From Bacteroides faecichinchillae JCM 17102 (lineage in GTDB: Bacteria; Bacteroidota; Bacteroidia; Bacteroidales; Bacteroidaceae): a DNA stretch of 64,000 bases. The DNA lies in contig NZ_BAKK01000005.1 in NCBI RefSeq assembly GCF_000614145.1, forward strand, positions 62,001 to 126,000, in the 5' to 3' direction. The translations under genes were made by a program, and so were the position numbers. The notes under the pieces were generated by a model. It worked only from the letters and a program-made list of their open reading frames with translations, was not told where the DNA came from and ran no database searches. Positions 8,654-18,518 of this stretch are shown in pieces (position 1 is the first letter of the stretch; every line of letters starts with the position of its first letter).

Positions 8654-9904
8654 TTAATGCCGATTCAGTTCAATAGTTGCTTCCACATCCAATGCACCTG
8701 CCAAAATGGAAATCGGATTCATGACACGTGTCGGAGTAGACATCTCAATTTGCCATTTGCAAGTTTCGCAATCAGTAGCAACATAACTGACATGCGACTC
8801 CTGAATCTGGCGGAAAAGGGGATTACCAATTCCCTGTGAAGTTTCATAATTCTCTTTTTTAAATCCATAGGTTCCCGCAATACCGCAACATTGCGAGTTA
8901 AGCATTACAAAGTCCATCCCTGGAATCATTCGCAACAAAGAAGTGGAATAAATAGACCATCCTAACTTCTCCATATGGCAGGGAGTATGATAAGCAATCC
9001 TATTATGATAATCTTTCTTGAAAGCTAGTTTTACCTCTCCCGATTCTACCAGCCGAAATATAAAACGAGTAGCAAGCTCCGTACTCTGGCGAACATCCGC
9101 ATTATCAATATCCAATAAATGGGGATACTCATCACGCAAAGTAAACACACAAGTAGAGGAAGTGGCCAATACAGGACGATTATTCTCAATCACCGACTGA
9201 CGAATTGCCTTTATATTATGCAATGCTTGCTTCTTAGCTTGCGAAATAAGTCCATTAGAAATCAACGCTACCCCACAACACTTTTCGTATTCTAATAAAT
9301 GTACTCCATAACCGATTGCATTCATTACTTTCACCAAATCTTTTCCTAACTGTGGAAAATTATAATTCACGTAACAACCATGAAAGTAACTAACATGACG
9401 CTGATAAGAATCCTGTTTTGCTTTCGCCTGTTGATGATACCAATTCTCAAAGGTTTGCGAAGCATATTTGGGAAACATACGCCGATGATCTATCTGAAGT
9501 ACAGCATCCATCACTTTTTTTACCGGACTCAACTTAAGGGTTGCATTCACTACCGGAGCCAACTTAGTAGACATCGTTCCTACTATGTCAGTGTTAGCCA
9601 ACATAATATCACGTAGTTTCGGTTTCGAACGACTATATTTAATACGTGCCGCTTGAATAATATCGCCTATCCGTACTCCAGACGGACAAGAGACTTCGCA
9701 GCGTTTACAATTCAGACAATATTTAAGAGTCGGATCAAAAAAGTCGGGCGTTTTCAACCGGAAACGTTCTCCGTCCGGTCCTGCCTGTTTGGGACCGGGA
9801 AAATCATGATTGATAGGTACTACCGGACAGTACACCGTACAGATCGTACATTTGATGCATTGCTCAAAGTTATTGTTACTTATATTATATTGCTGTGAGT
9901 TCAT
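8654..9904 (-). CDS. glpC: Anaerobic glycerol-3-phosphate dehydrogenase subunit C
   Basis: 416 aa. Two ferredoxin-like cluster motifs lie near the N-terminus: Cys16-19-22-26 (CIKCTICTVYCP) and Cys63-66-69-73 (CLNCKRCEVSCP), each able to hold a [4Fe-4S] cluster. Two CCG-type cysteine-rich domains follow (HGCYVNYNFPQLG with YEKCCGVALISNG; and HTPCHMEKLG with SQCCGIAGTYGFK). This is the membrane-associated electron-transfer subunit that passes electrons from GlpAB to the quinone pool, eventually to fumarate in Bacteroides. It lies 7 bp after glpB and 40 bp before glpT. Confidence 0.95.
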   Translation of the reverse strand: MNSQQYNISNNNFEQCIKCTICTVYCPVVPINHDFPGPKQAGPDGERFRLKTPDFFDPTLKYCLNCKRCEVSCPSGVRIGDIIQAARIKYSRSKPKLRDIMLANTDIVGTMSTKLAPVVNATLKLSPVKKVMDAVLQIDHRRMFPKYASQTFENWYHQQAKAKQDSYQRHVSYFHGCYVNYNFPQLGKDLVKVMNAIGYGVHLLEYEKCCGVALISNGLISQAKKQALHNIKAIRQSVIENNRPVLATSSTCVFTLRDEYPHLLDIDNADVRQSTELATRFIFRLVESGEVKLAFKKDYHNRIAYHTPCHMEKLGWSIYSTSLLRMIPGMDFVMLNSQCCGIAGTYGFKKENYETSQGIGNPLFRQIQESHVSYVATDCETCKWQIEMSTPTRVMNPISILAGALDVEATIELNRH

Positions 9905-9911
9905 GATACTC

Positions 9912-11156
9912 TTATTTAACTATTTTATCGGCTACATTCATGGCAGACAGAATGGAAACACCCGCCCCACAACCTTCTTGCATCGGATTGAATCCAGACA
10001 AAATGGAGCCGATAGCATATAAATTACCTATTTTCTTACCTTGCATCATCGGATGAAAATCTACATCTGTTTTTACTCCGAAGTTCATGTATGGTTGAGA
10101 AGCAAAAACATCGGTTTGATACCAATTTGCACGATCTTCATCAAAGTAAACGTCTACATTAAACACCGGTTCATATACAGAGTCGGGACGGGCAATAATC
10201 CCCCGACTAAAGAAACTTCCGGAAGCCAGTACATAATTATCTGCCGACAATTCAATATCACCATGATTCGTCGTAACTATTCCTTTTATCTGTCCGTCTA
10301 CTATACTCCCACGTTCTACGGTATCTCCCATCATAAAAGTTCCTCCCAATTCAATAAAGCGGCGAGTTAATTGCTGTTGGGTACGTATTCCAGGCACAGA
10401 AGGGGGCATAGTGGCTACCAGACAAAGTGGTTTCGCCAATCGGTGCTTCAAATATTGCATCGGTATGGGAGATGACAAACCAAAAACGGCAGGAAGCACC
10501 AACATATCCACTTCGTCGCACATCGGATGAAGTGCCGCAACCAACTGATTAATTGATTCATACGAATCAAACACACGCGCTATATTAGCCGAACGCATTT
10601 CTGTAGGATTAGATCGCAATTTCTCTACGGAAGGCAAACTGATAGAAGAAACTGTACACATAGCCCCACGCGCCTCAAATGAATCTGCAATAAACTGTGT
10701 ATAAAAGTCCAGAAATCCTTCAAAATTAATAACGGCTACACGCGACCAAGGAAACTTATCACGATTCTCAAACGTAGTAAAATCTTCAAATGTAAGCCAA
10801 GTTTGCTTTAACATTCCCATCGGAGTCAGTCGATAATGATTTCTATCCGAATTACCTTGTACTAAAACTCCACAACGTTCCATGAACTGATTGGTATCTT
10901 CTACATATTGCTTTACTTTCTCAACTCCAATCTTTCGATAAGGATGAAACTCTTCCAATCGTCCAATCGCCTCCAACGGACGAATGACTTCGGAACCATC
11001 GGGCAACTTACCCAATAAGTCCAAAGATCCGGAAGAAAAATGCAATGCACTTTGGCCGGTAGATATAATAACGCAGTTTTGTCCTTTCTCTTGCAAACGG
11101 ATACCACAGACCAATCCGGCAAACCCTCCTCCTATTATGATTGTATCAAATTTCAT
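9912..11156 (-). CDS. glpB: Anaerobic glycerol-3-phosphate dehydrogenase subunit B
   Basis: 414 aa flavoprotein. The N-terminus is a Rossmann dinucleotide-binding fold, TIIIGGGFAGLVCGIRLQEKG (GGGFAG at about 8-13), and the C-terminus has the FAD-closing segment NLYAIGSILSGFNPMQEGCGAGVS. GlpB bridges the catalytic GlpA and the iron-sulfur GlpC. It starts 9 bp after the restored end of glpA and ends 7 bp before glpC, so translation is probably coupled. Frame intact. Confidence 0.93.
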   Translation of the reverse strand: MKFDTIIIGGGFAGLVCGIRLQEKGQNCVIISTGQSALHFSSGSLDLLGKLPDGSEVIRPLEAIGRLEEFHPYRKIGVEKVKQYVEDTNQFMERCGVLVQGNSDRNHYRLTPMGMLKQTWLTFEDFTTFENRDKFPWSRVAVINFEGFLDFYTQFIADSFEARGAMCTVSSISLPSVEKLRSNPTEMRSANIARVFDSYESINQLVAALHPMCDEVDMLVLPAVFGLSSPIPMQYLKHRLAKPLCLVATMPPSVPGIRTQQQLTRRFIELGGTFMMGDTVERGSIVDGQIKGIVTTNHGDIELSADNYVLASGSFFSRGIIARPDSVYEPVFNVDVYFDEDRANWYQTDVFASQPYMNFGVKTDVDFHPMMQGKKIGNLYAIGSILSGFNPMQEGCGAGVSILSAMNVADKIVK

Positions 11157-11165
11157 AAGTCTTTA

Positions 11166-12790
11166 TCATTTTTTGTCAGTCGAGCCTAAATCACATACAT
11201 TATCATACACCCACGCCGAAAACTGACTTTCACGCAGACATTCGCCCCAGGCAATGGGATACATACCTTTCCAACGCTCATTCAGAAAAGTAACTAAGTC
11301 CGCTTTTGCCCGACCGGAACACTGATGTGCCTTCCTAATAATCCGGCAGCTCGACAAGCACAAAGTTCTCCCTGACAGGTCCCCATTCCTAAACGAGTAC
11401 GACGGCGAAGTGCAACCAACGTATCAGCATCCAACTCATTAAAAGCATAATCTACTTCACCGACCGTTACACTTTCGCACTCACACACAAGACTGTCATC
11501 AAATTTATTATTATTGGCTATTCTACTGGCAAGTTCACCATGACGTCCTTCTTCCGCCTTTCTCACCATTGAGATAGTGACAGCTTCTTTCTTATCCTTT
11601 ACATCTACCGCCCCTCTTGATCCAGGTAACTCAACGTCAGCCGTCCGACAAATTTTATCTATACTTAGTTTCTTACAAACCAGATCGGTTGCCCATTCCG
11701 CCATCAACCGATAAGTCATCAGCTTTCCGCCCGTAATGGTTACGAATCCATCAAGTCCATCGCGTTTTTCGTGATCCAACAACACAATACCCCGGCTAAT
11801 ACTTCTACCGGAAGGATCATCATCGGCAGCCACCAAAGGACGAACTCCGGCATACGCACGAAGAATACGGGTCGTAGCCAATGAAGGTGCCAGCTTCTCT
11901 CCTTCTTCCAAAAGGATTTTCACTTCATCCGGAGTAACATGCATATGGTCAATCTCATCATATGGAATATGACTGGAGGTAGTACCAATTACACAAATGG
12001 TATCTCCCGGCACCAGAATATCCGCATCGGCAGGTTTACGGCAACGATTCAACACAACATTATTCACACGATGACCGAAAATCAACAAAGCTCCCTTAGC
12101 TGGGAACATATTTACTCTGACTCCTGCCAACTCTGCAATATGATGTCCCAATCCCCCAGCATTCACAGTGACAGGTGCATAGAAGTTTTTCTTTTCTTTC
12201 GTTTTATGATCAAGCACACAAACGCCGACTACACGATCCTGCTCTTTGATGAACTCAATCACTTCATGATAAGTTAGAGTCGTTGCCCCATGCATACGTG
12301 CATCCAATATATTGGCAATAGTCAATCGGAACGGATCAACGGAACCATCCGGGACTCTCACCGCCCCAATCAAACTAGGATTTGCCGAAGGCTCCAGAAG
12401 AAGTGCTTCCTTCGGGTCAATCGCTTCCGCTTCAATTCCCGCTTTCCGGCAGCTATTTATGAATGTTGTCTGATAATTTATATCATCTTCCGGTAAAGAA
12501 ATAAATAAACCGGAAGTTCCTTCTACACAGTGACTTGCTATACGGCGCAAGATCATATTTTCTTTAATACATTCAGCAGCCGACTCATGATCGTTAACCG
12601 CATACCGGGCACCACTATGCAGCAGTCCATGGTTACGACTAGTTGCACCATTCGTGTAATCAAAGCGTTCCAGCAGCAACACACGCAATCCACGCATCGC
12701 ACAATCGCGAGCTGTGCCGGCTCCTGTCGCACCTCCCCCAATGACAATTACATCAAATTGCTCTTTATTCGCTCTATTTCCCATTAACAT
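11166..12790 (-). CDS. glpA: Anaerobic glycerol-3-phosphate dehydrogenase subunit A, frame shift near 3' end
   Basis: FAD-dependent catalytic subunit oxidising glycerol-3-phosphate to dihydroxyacetone phosphate. N-terminal DVIVIGGGATGAGTARDCA is the FAD motif; ATSRNHGLLHSGARYA and TITGGKLMTYR are family signatures. The C-terminus has a BFD-type [2Fe-2S] region, LVCECESVTVGEVD ... GTCQGELCACRAAG. As written the frame stops at 11294 after 498 aa. The missing tail (LVTFLNERWKGMYPIAWGE, then LRESQFSAWVYDNVCDL) follows in another frame to 11166. One extra G at the GGG (forward CCC, 11309-11311) restores ISVPVGAKADLVTFL and a 541-aa protein, the usual GlpA length. Met1 or Met3 could be the start. 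Confidence 0.92.
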
Positions 12791-13129
12791 TTATGTTTTT
12801 AAGCATAAAACAGCCTTTTACACATTTCGATTTACACATCTATTATTTCGTTTCGATGCAAAAATAGATATTATTTTCGATATTACGAAACATTTATATT
12901 TTCTTTTTGCCATTAACCGCATTCTTTTCAGCCTCAAAGAAAACCTAATTTCTCAGGAAAGAACAAAAAAACTTTCTTTTACGAAAAAAGAAGAGTTATT
13001 TTTATCAAACTAATTATCTTTCTATGTATATTTGTAGCCTTCATATGAATTAATAAGCGAATGAATGAAAGTAGAAAACGAAATTTAGTTAGTCAAATGA
13101 AATGTTTAACCTGATTATATAAAGGAATT
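12791..13129. promoter_or_regulatory. Divergent promoter region of glpABCT and the G1P dehydrogenase gene
   Basis: A 339-bp A+T-rich gap between diverging genes. For glpA (minus strand) a TATTTTTG -7 box lies at 12866-12859 with TTCG at 12889-12886, 19 nt apart, close to the Bacteroides consensus. For the plus-strand gene a TATATTTG -7 box lies at 13027-13034 but the -33 element is poor. A TTCG-N6-CGAA dyad (12876-12889) overlaps the glpA -33 element and could be an operator. A Shine-Dalgarno-like AAAGGA precedes 13130. Confidence 0.5.
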
Positions 13130-14572
13130 ATGGAGAATATTGAAATCTCAATTGAATTTAACCCTGAAATCATCCAACGGATTTACTCCATCATAAAAGA
13201 AGATCCGGACTATAAACCGAAACCATATAGACGAGGCATGTTAAGAATAGAACAAGCCTTGGAAGCTACCAGTGACACCAGAGCACTCCGTCTGGGAGAT
13301 GGAATACTAGAAGAAGTCGCAGACTTGTTCACCAAACAATTCCCACGAAGAAAGGCAATTATTGTAGCCGATACAAATACATACGCTGCTGCCGGCAAAC
13401 GAGTAGAGGAAGCTCTTCACAAAGCGAACATCGAACAAGAATCTCCATTCATTTTCGAATCCTCAACCTTACATGCAGAATATAGTTGTGTGACCGAATT
13501 AGTGGAATGCTTTAAGAAATGTGAAGCAATACCTATCGCAGTCGGTTCTGGCACAATTAATGACCTGACAAAACTTGCCTCTCACCTGGTAGGAAAAAGA
13601 TATATGTGTGTAGCTACTGCTGCATCGATGGACGGATACACAGCTTACGGAGCTTCTATTCGTGCAAACGATATCAAACAATTATTTCCATGTGTCGCCC
13701 CACAAGCCGTTCTAGTAGACACAGACGTCATTTTGCAGTCACCGACAAAGATGACTACTTCAGGCTATGCCGACTTACTTGCAAAAATGACCGCAGGTGC
13801 CGATTGGATTATTGCGGACTGGCTGGGAGTAGAACCAATAGATGAAAAAGCATGGAAAATCACCCAAAGTGGTTTCCATGAAGCTTTACTACTGACCGAA
13901 AAGGCTTCTGTTCAGGATGAACACACCACGATTGCTAAATTAATGGAAGGTCTTATGCTGGGCGGATTTGCTATGCAACTAGTAAAAACTAACCGTCCCG
14001 CTTCAGGCGCCGAACATTTGCTTAGCAATTTCTGGGAATTGGAACGCCGGATCAAAAAGACAAAAGCAGTCAGTCATGGGGACCTTCTCAGTATTGGTAT
14101 TCTTGCCATTACAGCATTTTATGAATGGGTAGTAAACGCCTCGCTTGAAGATTTGGATATACAGAAATGTTGTGCCAACTGGCCGGATGCAGAAGAATAT
14201 GAACGCCAAGCCAAAGAAGCCATTTCCGAAATAGGTTTAAATGTTTGCATTCAGGAAGCAAAGGCAAAATACATCTCTCGCGAGCAACTTGGCATACAGC
14301 TTCAACAATTAAAAGAATACTGGCCAGAGATTCGTGAACGTTTGTCACAACAACTCATTCCTTACAGAGAAATGAAAGCAAAGATGAAACAAATAGGCTT
14401 ACCCACCAATCCTGAAGAAGTCGGTATTTCAAGAACCCATTTACGACAGACATTTTTATGTACTCAATATATGAACCGTCGTTTCACCGTACTCGATCTG
14501 GCACTTCGCACCGGATATATGAATACCTGGCTGAATGGTTTATTCGGCAAGGGAAAGATCTGGGAAATTTGA
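13130..14572 (+). CDS. sn-glycerol-1-phosphate dehydrogenase (AraM/EgsA family)
   Basis: 480 aa, iron/zinc-alcohol-dehydrogenase superfamily. Key motifs are LRLGDGILEEVADLF, AIPIAVGSGTINDLTK (dinucleotide-binding GSGT-ND), ATAASMDGYTAYGAS, and the metal-ligand region SGAEHLLSNFWE followed by KAVSHGDLLSIG (Asp of SGYADLLAK, His of GAEHL and His of SHG as likely ligands). The enzyme interconverts dihydroxyacetone phosphate and sn-glycerol-1-phosphate using NAD(P)H. At 480 aa it is longer than the roughly 395-aa Bacillus AraM; the extra length is C-terminal and ends TGYMNTWLNGLFGKGKIWEI. It diverges from glpABCT and precedes a second GlpT-like carrier and glpQ, so it likely recovers glycerol-1-phosphate from scavenged phospholipid headgroups. 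Confidence 0.85.
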   Translation: MENIEISIEFNPEIIQRIYSIIKEDPDYKPKPYRRGMLRIEQALEATSDTRALRLGDGILEEVADLFTKQFPRRKAIIVADTNTYAAAGKRVEEALHKANIEQESPFIFESSTLHAEYSCVTELVECFKKCEAIPIAVGSGTINDLTKLASHLVGKRYMCVATAASMDGYTAYGASIRANDIKQLFPCVAPQAVLVDTDVILQSPTKMTTSGYADLLAKMTAGADWIIADWLGVEPIDEKAWKITQSGFHEALLLTEKASVQDEHTTIAKLMEGLMLGGFAMQLVKTNRPASGAEHLLSNFWELERRIKKTKAVSHGDLLSIGILAITAFYEWVVNASLEDLDIQKCCANWPDAEEYERQAKEAISEIGLNVCIQEAKAKYISREQLGIQLQQLKEYWPEIRERLSQQLIPYREMKAKMKQIGLPTNPEEVGISRTHLRQTFLCTQYMNRRFTVLDLALRTGYMNTWLNGLFGKGKIWEI

Positions 14573-14614
14573 TTTCACACATAATTATAATAAGGTATAG
14601 ATATTGAAAACGCC

Positions 14615-14649
14615 AGCCTGAGTTTACTGATAAGAGGTAAACTCAGGCT
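14615..14649 (+). terminator. Intrinsic terminator after the G1P dehydrogenase gene
   Basis: A perfect 13-bp stem (14615-14627 with 14637-14649), 9-nt loop, followed by ATTTTATTC. It separates this gene from the glpT-like/glpQ unit, which has its own promoter. Confidence 0.88.
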
Positions 14650-14776
14650 ATTTTATTCATTAAACCCTCAATTTACTCTTGTAATCGAAAAGTAACAGAA
14701 TCGAAGCATTTACTTTCTTTTTATATTAAAAATCCACATACAAATCCATTTTATAAGAAAATAATCATCTTTTTCC

Positions 14777-14807
14777 ATTGGCAAACATTTCTTTTTCCAT
14801 ATATTTG
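14777..14807 (+). promoter_or_regulatory. Bacteroides-type promoter of the glpT-like/glpQ unit
   Basis: ATTG at 14777-14780, a 19-nt spacer, then TATATTTG at 14800-14807, matching the TTTG / TAnnTTTG pattern of Bacteroides with one mismatch in the upstream box. The predicted start of transcription is near 14815, giving a leader of about 125 nt that includes the dyad at 14826-14874. Confidence 0.72.
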
Positions 14808-14825
14808 CGACACAGAAAACAAATC

Positions 14826-14874
14826 AAACCGTTTAATCGAAAGTATTCGAAACACTAATACTTCAAAACGGTTT
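14826..14874 (+). promoter_or_regulatory. Nested dyad in the leader of the glpT-like gene
   Basis: Outer arms AAACCGTTT (14826-14834) and AAACGGTTT (14866-14874) are exact reverse complements; inside them AAGTATT and AATACTT pair again around a short loop. It sits just downstream of the predicted start of transcription and is not followed by a T run, so an operator or an RNA leader element is more likely than a terminator. Confidence 0.55.
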
Positions 14875-14940
14875 AATCTGTCAGACTAGAAACCCGCTTA
14901 TTACTATGATGAAAATACACCTTTAAAATAAAACAGGAAA

Positions 14941-16226
14941 ATGAGACAACTTACAACTACGCCTCAAGACGTTGCTAAAAAATTCCAATATTGGCAGACT
15001 CGGACGATTGTAGCTACAATGATAGGATATGCAATGTTTTATTTTGTTCGTAAGAACTTGAGTATCGCCATGCCAGCCATGCAGCTCGAACTAGGTATCA
15101 CTAAAACAGACCTAGGTTTATTTCTAACCTTACATGGATTGCTCTATGGCGTATCTCGCTTTGCAAACGGTATCTTAGGCGACCGAGTAAACTCCCGCTA
15201 TTTTATGGTTACAGGTTTGGTTCTCTGCGCATTCTGTAACATTCTTTTCGGTTTTTCTTCCACAGTATTAATATTAGGTATTATGTGGGTACTAAACGGA
15301 TGGTTCCAAGGCATGGGATTTCCTCCTTGTGTACGATTGCTAACGCATTGGATTCCCCCTAAACAACTGGCCACCAAAATGTCTATCTGGAACACATCCC
15401 ATTCCATTGGAGCTGGTTTGGTTGTTATCATCTGCGGTTATGTAGTTAATCTGGGATGCGTTGGTGCTTTTTCTTTCCTTCTATAGTTGCTTTATTAGGT
15501 GCAGTTTTTTTATGGTTCGCCCTACGGGATACTCCTAGTTCAGTAGGACTCCCCGAACTAAACATTACCAAAAAAGAAAAGAAGGATGAAGACTCGAAAG
15601 AGTTCAAGCAAATCATTCGTAAACGAGTATTTTGCAATCCTTACATCTGGATATTAGCTTTTGCCAACTTCTTTGTATATACTGTTCGTTACGCTGTACT
15701 CGACTGGGGACCGACCTTATTGGGAGAATGGAAAGGTATTTCCATTGAACACGCCAGTTGGATGGTAGCAGGTTTTGAGATATCCGGTATTATCGGAATG
15801 TTGGTAGCCGGATGGGCAACCGATCGTTTCTTTGGTGGACGCGGACCACGCGTATGTGTTATCTGTATGATTATGTCTACCGTATTTATCACTCTATTTT
15901 GGGGATTAAATCATCCGCCTATGTGGATGGCAGCTTTAATTCTAGGTTGTGCAGGTTTCTTTATTTACGGACCGCAAGCTTTAGTAGGAATTGCCGCAGC
16001 CAATATCGCAACACAAGAAGCTGCCGCAAGTGCAGCAGGATTCACTGGACTGTTTGGTTACGCAAGTACATTAATCTCTGGTTGGGGGCTGGGACTACTA
16101 GCTCAAACAATGGGTTGGAACTATGCCATCGGTGCTTTAATTATTTTCGGTTCCATTGGAGCAGTTGTCTTTATGCTCGCTTGGAAAGCTAAAGCGAATG
16201 GCTATGAAGAGGACGAAAAGAAATAG
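14941..16226 (+). CDS. GlpT-like organophosphate antiporter (MFS), one frame shift
   Basis: Two open pieces, 14941-15486 and 15456-16226, form one 428-aa carrier if one base is added near 15454-15460. A G giving LGWRWCFFFPSIVALLG fits best, because the GWRW turn is usual at this point of MFS carriers. Signatures repeat those of the GlpT at 7270-8613: GYAMFYFVRKNLSIAMPAM, GWFQGMGFPPCVRLLTHWIP, KMSIWNTSHSIGAGLV. It is thus a second organophosphate:phosphate antiporter, perhaps for glycerol-phosphate or glycerophosphodiesters, as glpQ follows 28 bp later. As written, the first piece would end after helix 5 and would not work. Confidence 0.85.
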
Positions 16227-16254
16227 AATAGTTTTATTTTTAATATCAAATAAT

Positions 16255-17016
16255 ATGATGAAAAGATTTGCTTTTTTTACAGTATTTACACTTGCAATGT
16301 GTACAATGGTATGTGCACAAGTCAAAGTGGTAGCCCACCGAGGCTATTGGACTACTCCGGGGTCTGCTCAGAATTCTATAGCCTCCATCACAAAAGCTGA
16401 TGCTATCGGTGCATTTGGTTCTGAATTTGATGTATGGATGACTACAGATGGTAAGCTGGTAGTCAATCACGACAAAAGCTTCAAAGGCGTAAACATGGAA
16501 ACGACCCCATTTGCTGAAATACGCAAGGTATATCTGGATAATGGAGAACAGTTACCGACATTAGATGAATACTTAAAACATGCAGCGGCCAACACAAAAA
16601 CTCGTCTCGTACTGGAAATGAAATCATTAACAGACATCAAAAGAGAAGATGAAGCCGCAGCTAAAATCGTAAAAGCTTTAAAGAAATATAAGGTACTGGA
16701 CCGAACGGACATTATCGCTTTCTCTATTAATGCTTGTCTGACTTTCAAAAAATTACTTCCCGACACTAAGATTTATTACTTAGAGGGAGATATGGAACCG
16801 AAAAAGATTAAAAGATTAGGCTTTGCAGGTATCGATTATTCAATGGGAGCCATAAAGCAACATCCTGAATGGGTAAAAGAATCGCATAAACTCGGTCTGG
16901 AAGTAAATGTATGGACTGTAGATAAAGAAGATGATATGAAATATTTCATTGGTTTAGGTGTAGACTATATCACCACCAATCAGCCGGAACAATTACAAAA
17001 ATTATTGGCTAAATAA
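16255..17016 (+). CDS. glpQ: Exported glycerophosphodiester phosphodiesterase
   Basis: 253 aa from the ATG at 16255; an upstream in-frame start at 16156 lies inside the transporter gene and would spoil the signal peptide (MMKRFAFFTVFTLAMCTMVC-AQ). Catalytic motifs of the GDPD TIM barrel are present: VVAHRGYW (His), FGSEFDVWMTTDGKLVVNHDKSF (Glu, Asp, second His) and LVLEMKS (Glu). The usual PENT after HRG is replaced by SAQNS. It hydrolyses glycerophosphodiesters to glycerol-phosphate and an alcohol in the periplasm, feeding the antiporter encoded just upstream. Confidence 0.9.
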   Translation: MMKRFAFFTVFTLAMCTMVCAQVKVVAHRGYWTTPGSAQNSIASITKADAIGAFGSEFDVWMTTDGKLVVNHDKSFKGVNMETTPFAEIRKVYLDNGEQLPTLDEYLKHAAANTKTRLVLEMKSLTDIKREDEAAAKIVKALKKYKVLDRTDIIAFSINACLTFKKLLPDTKIYYLEGDMEPKKIKRLGFAGIDYSMGAIKQHPEWVKESHKLGLEVNVWTVDKEDDMKYFIGLGVDYITTNQPEQLQKLLAK

Positions 17017-17085
17017 AGAGATTGCTTTAAGAATAGCTAACAAAAGAGTACTTTTGCTGTTGTTTTAACAAAGAACCAGATAAAA

Positions 17086-18398
17086 GTGATTAAGATAAAG
17101 CAAAATACCGCGAATAAACGTATTCTCCAGATAGCTATTCCGTCCATCATCTCCAATATTACCGTACCGTTATTGGGGCTTATTGACGTTACTATTGTCG
17201 GCCATTTGGGAGCACCGTCCTACATTGGCGCCATAGCAGTGGGTGGTATGCTTTTCAATATCATATATTGGATTTTTGGTTTTCTGCGTATGGGAACCAG
17301 TGGAATGACTTCTCAGGCTTTCGGTAAGCAGGACTCAAACGAGGTAACACGATTATTAATCCGATCTGTAGGGATCGGATTATTTTTAGCTTTCTGTTTA
17401 CTTTTGCTCCAATACCCTATTTGCAAGATAGCCTTTATGCTCATACATACCACTGATGAAGTGAAAGAACTGGCTATCCTCTACTTTTACATTTGTATCT
17501 GGGGAGCTCCTGCTATGTTGGGTTTATATGGTTTTGCCGGTTGGTTCATCGGCATGCAAAACTCCCGTTTTCCGATGTACATTGCCATCACTCAAAACAT
17601 TGTGAATATCATTGTAAGTCTATGTTTGGTTTACTTGCTAGATATGAAAGTAGCAGGCGTAGCACCGGAACTTTAATAGCACAGTATGCAGGCTTTTTAA
17701 TGGCAATCTTATTATACTTACGCTACTATAAGCCTTATAAACAGCACATTACTTGGAAAGAAATTCTGAAAAAGAAAGCAATGAATCGTTTCTTCCAAGT
17801 TAATAGAGACATTTTTTTCCGAACACTTTGCCTGGTAATTGTAACCATGTATTTCACCTCTGCCGGAGCAGCACAAGGGGAAATTGTATTGGCTGTAAAC
17901 ACCCTACTCATGCAATTATTTACTTTATTCTCTTACATCATGGATGGTTTTGCCTATGCCGGAGAAGCTTTAGCCGGGCGATATATAGGTGCCGGGAACC
18001 AAATCGCTCTTCACCGGATTGTACGCAAGCTTTTCCTTTGGGGATTCGGCCTTTCACTAGCATTTACATTACTTTATCTAGTAGGTGGAAAAGCATTTTT
18101 GGGCATATTAACCAATGAATCTTCAGTAATTAAGGAAGCAAACTCTTATTTTTATTGGGTGCTTGCCATTCCTCTCGCTGGTTTTTCCGCTTTCTTATGG
18201 GATGGAATCTTTATTGGTGTTACCGCCACCCGCCAAATGCTTATTTCTATGTTCATTGCATCTGCTTGCTTTTTTGGAGTTTACTATATATTTCATCATC
18301 TTCTTGGTAATCATGCACTATGGCTAGCTTTCCTTATTTATCTCTCCATGCGTGGAATTGTACAAACCTACTTGGGAAGAAAGGTCATATTTCTCTAA
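17086..18398 (+). CDS. MATE family efflux transporter (DinF-like), one frame shift
   Basis: Pieces 17086-17676 and 17493-18398 join to a 437-aa, 12-helix transporter when one base is added near 17661-17666 (GCACC to GCAACC), reading VAGVATGTLIAQYAGFL. Features include IAIPSIISNITVPLLGLIDVTIVGHLG at the N-terminus and GFLRMGTSGMTSQAFG, typical of the DinF branch of MATE exporters, which expel drugs or metabolites using an ion gradient. Translation starts at a GTG. A 69-bp gap follows glpQ. The substrate cannot be told from sequence. Confidence 0.87.
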
Positions 18399-18465
18399 TG
18401 AGATCCCATCTATCTGCTTCGTACATTTCTAAATCTATCTGCATCAAAAATAGGGACAGGACGAC

Positions 18466-18495
18466 TTTCTCTTTCAGTTTTTATCTCTATCTTTG
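18466..18495 (+). promoter_or_regulatory. Candidate promoter of pyrH
   Basis: TTTC at 18466-18469, an 18-nt spacer and TATCTTTG at 18488-18495; the -7 box is exact and the -33 box has one mismatch. It lies about 25 nt before the pyrH ATG. Confidence 0.5.
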
Positions 18496-18518
18496 TCCGA
18501 AATTAAAAGTAAATCGAT

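Noticed and set aside
11166-11363. Separate 65-aa gene after glpA
   Set aside because: Its residues LVTFLNERWKGMYPIAWGE are the known C-terminus of GlpA; it is the frame-shifted tail.
9653-12787. Plus-strand open frames opposite glpA-glpB-glpC
   Set aside because: They are antisense shadows of strongly supported genes and show no domain or start signals.
13130-14572. Recent transfer of the glycerol-1-phosphate dehydrogenase from Archaea
   Set aside because: Base composition looks like its neighbours and AraM-type bacterial enzymes exist; sequence alone gives no sign of recent transfer.
16156-17016. 286-aa form of GlpQ starting inside the transporter gene
   Set aside because: The start at 16255 gives a clean signal peptide and follows the transporter stop by 28 bp.
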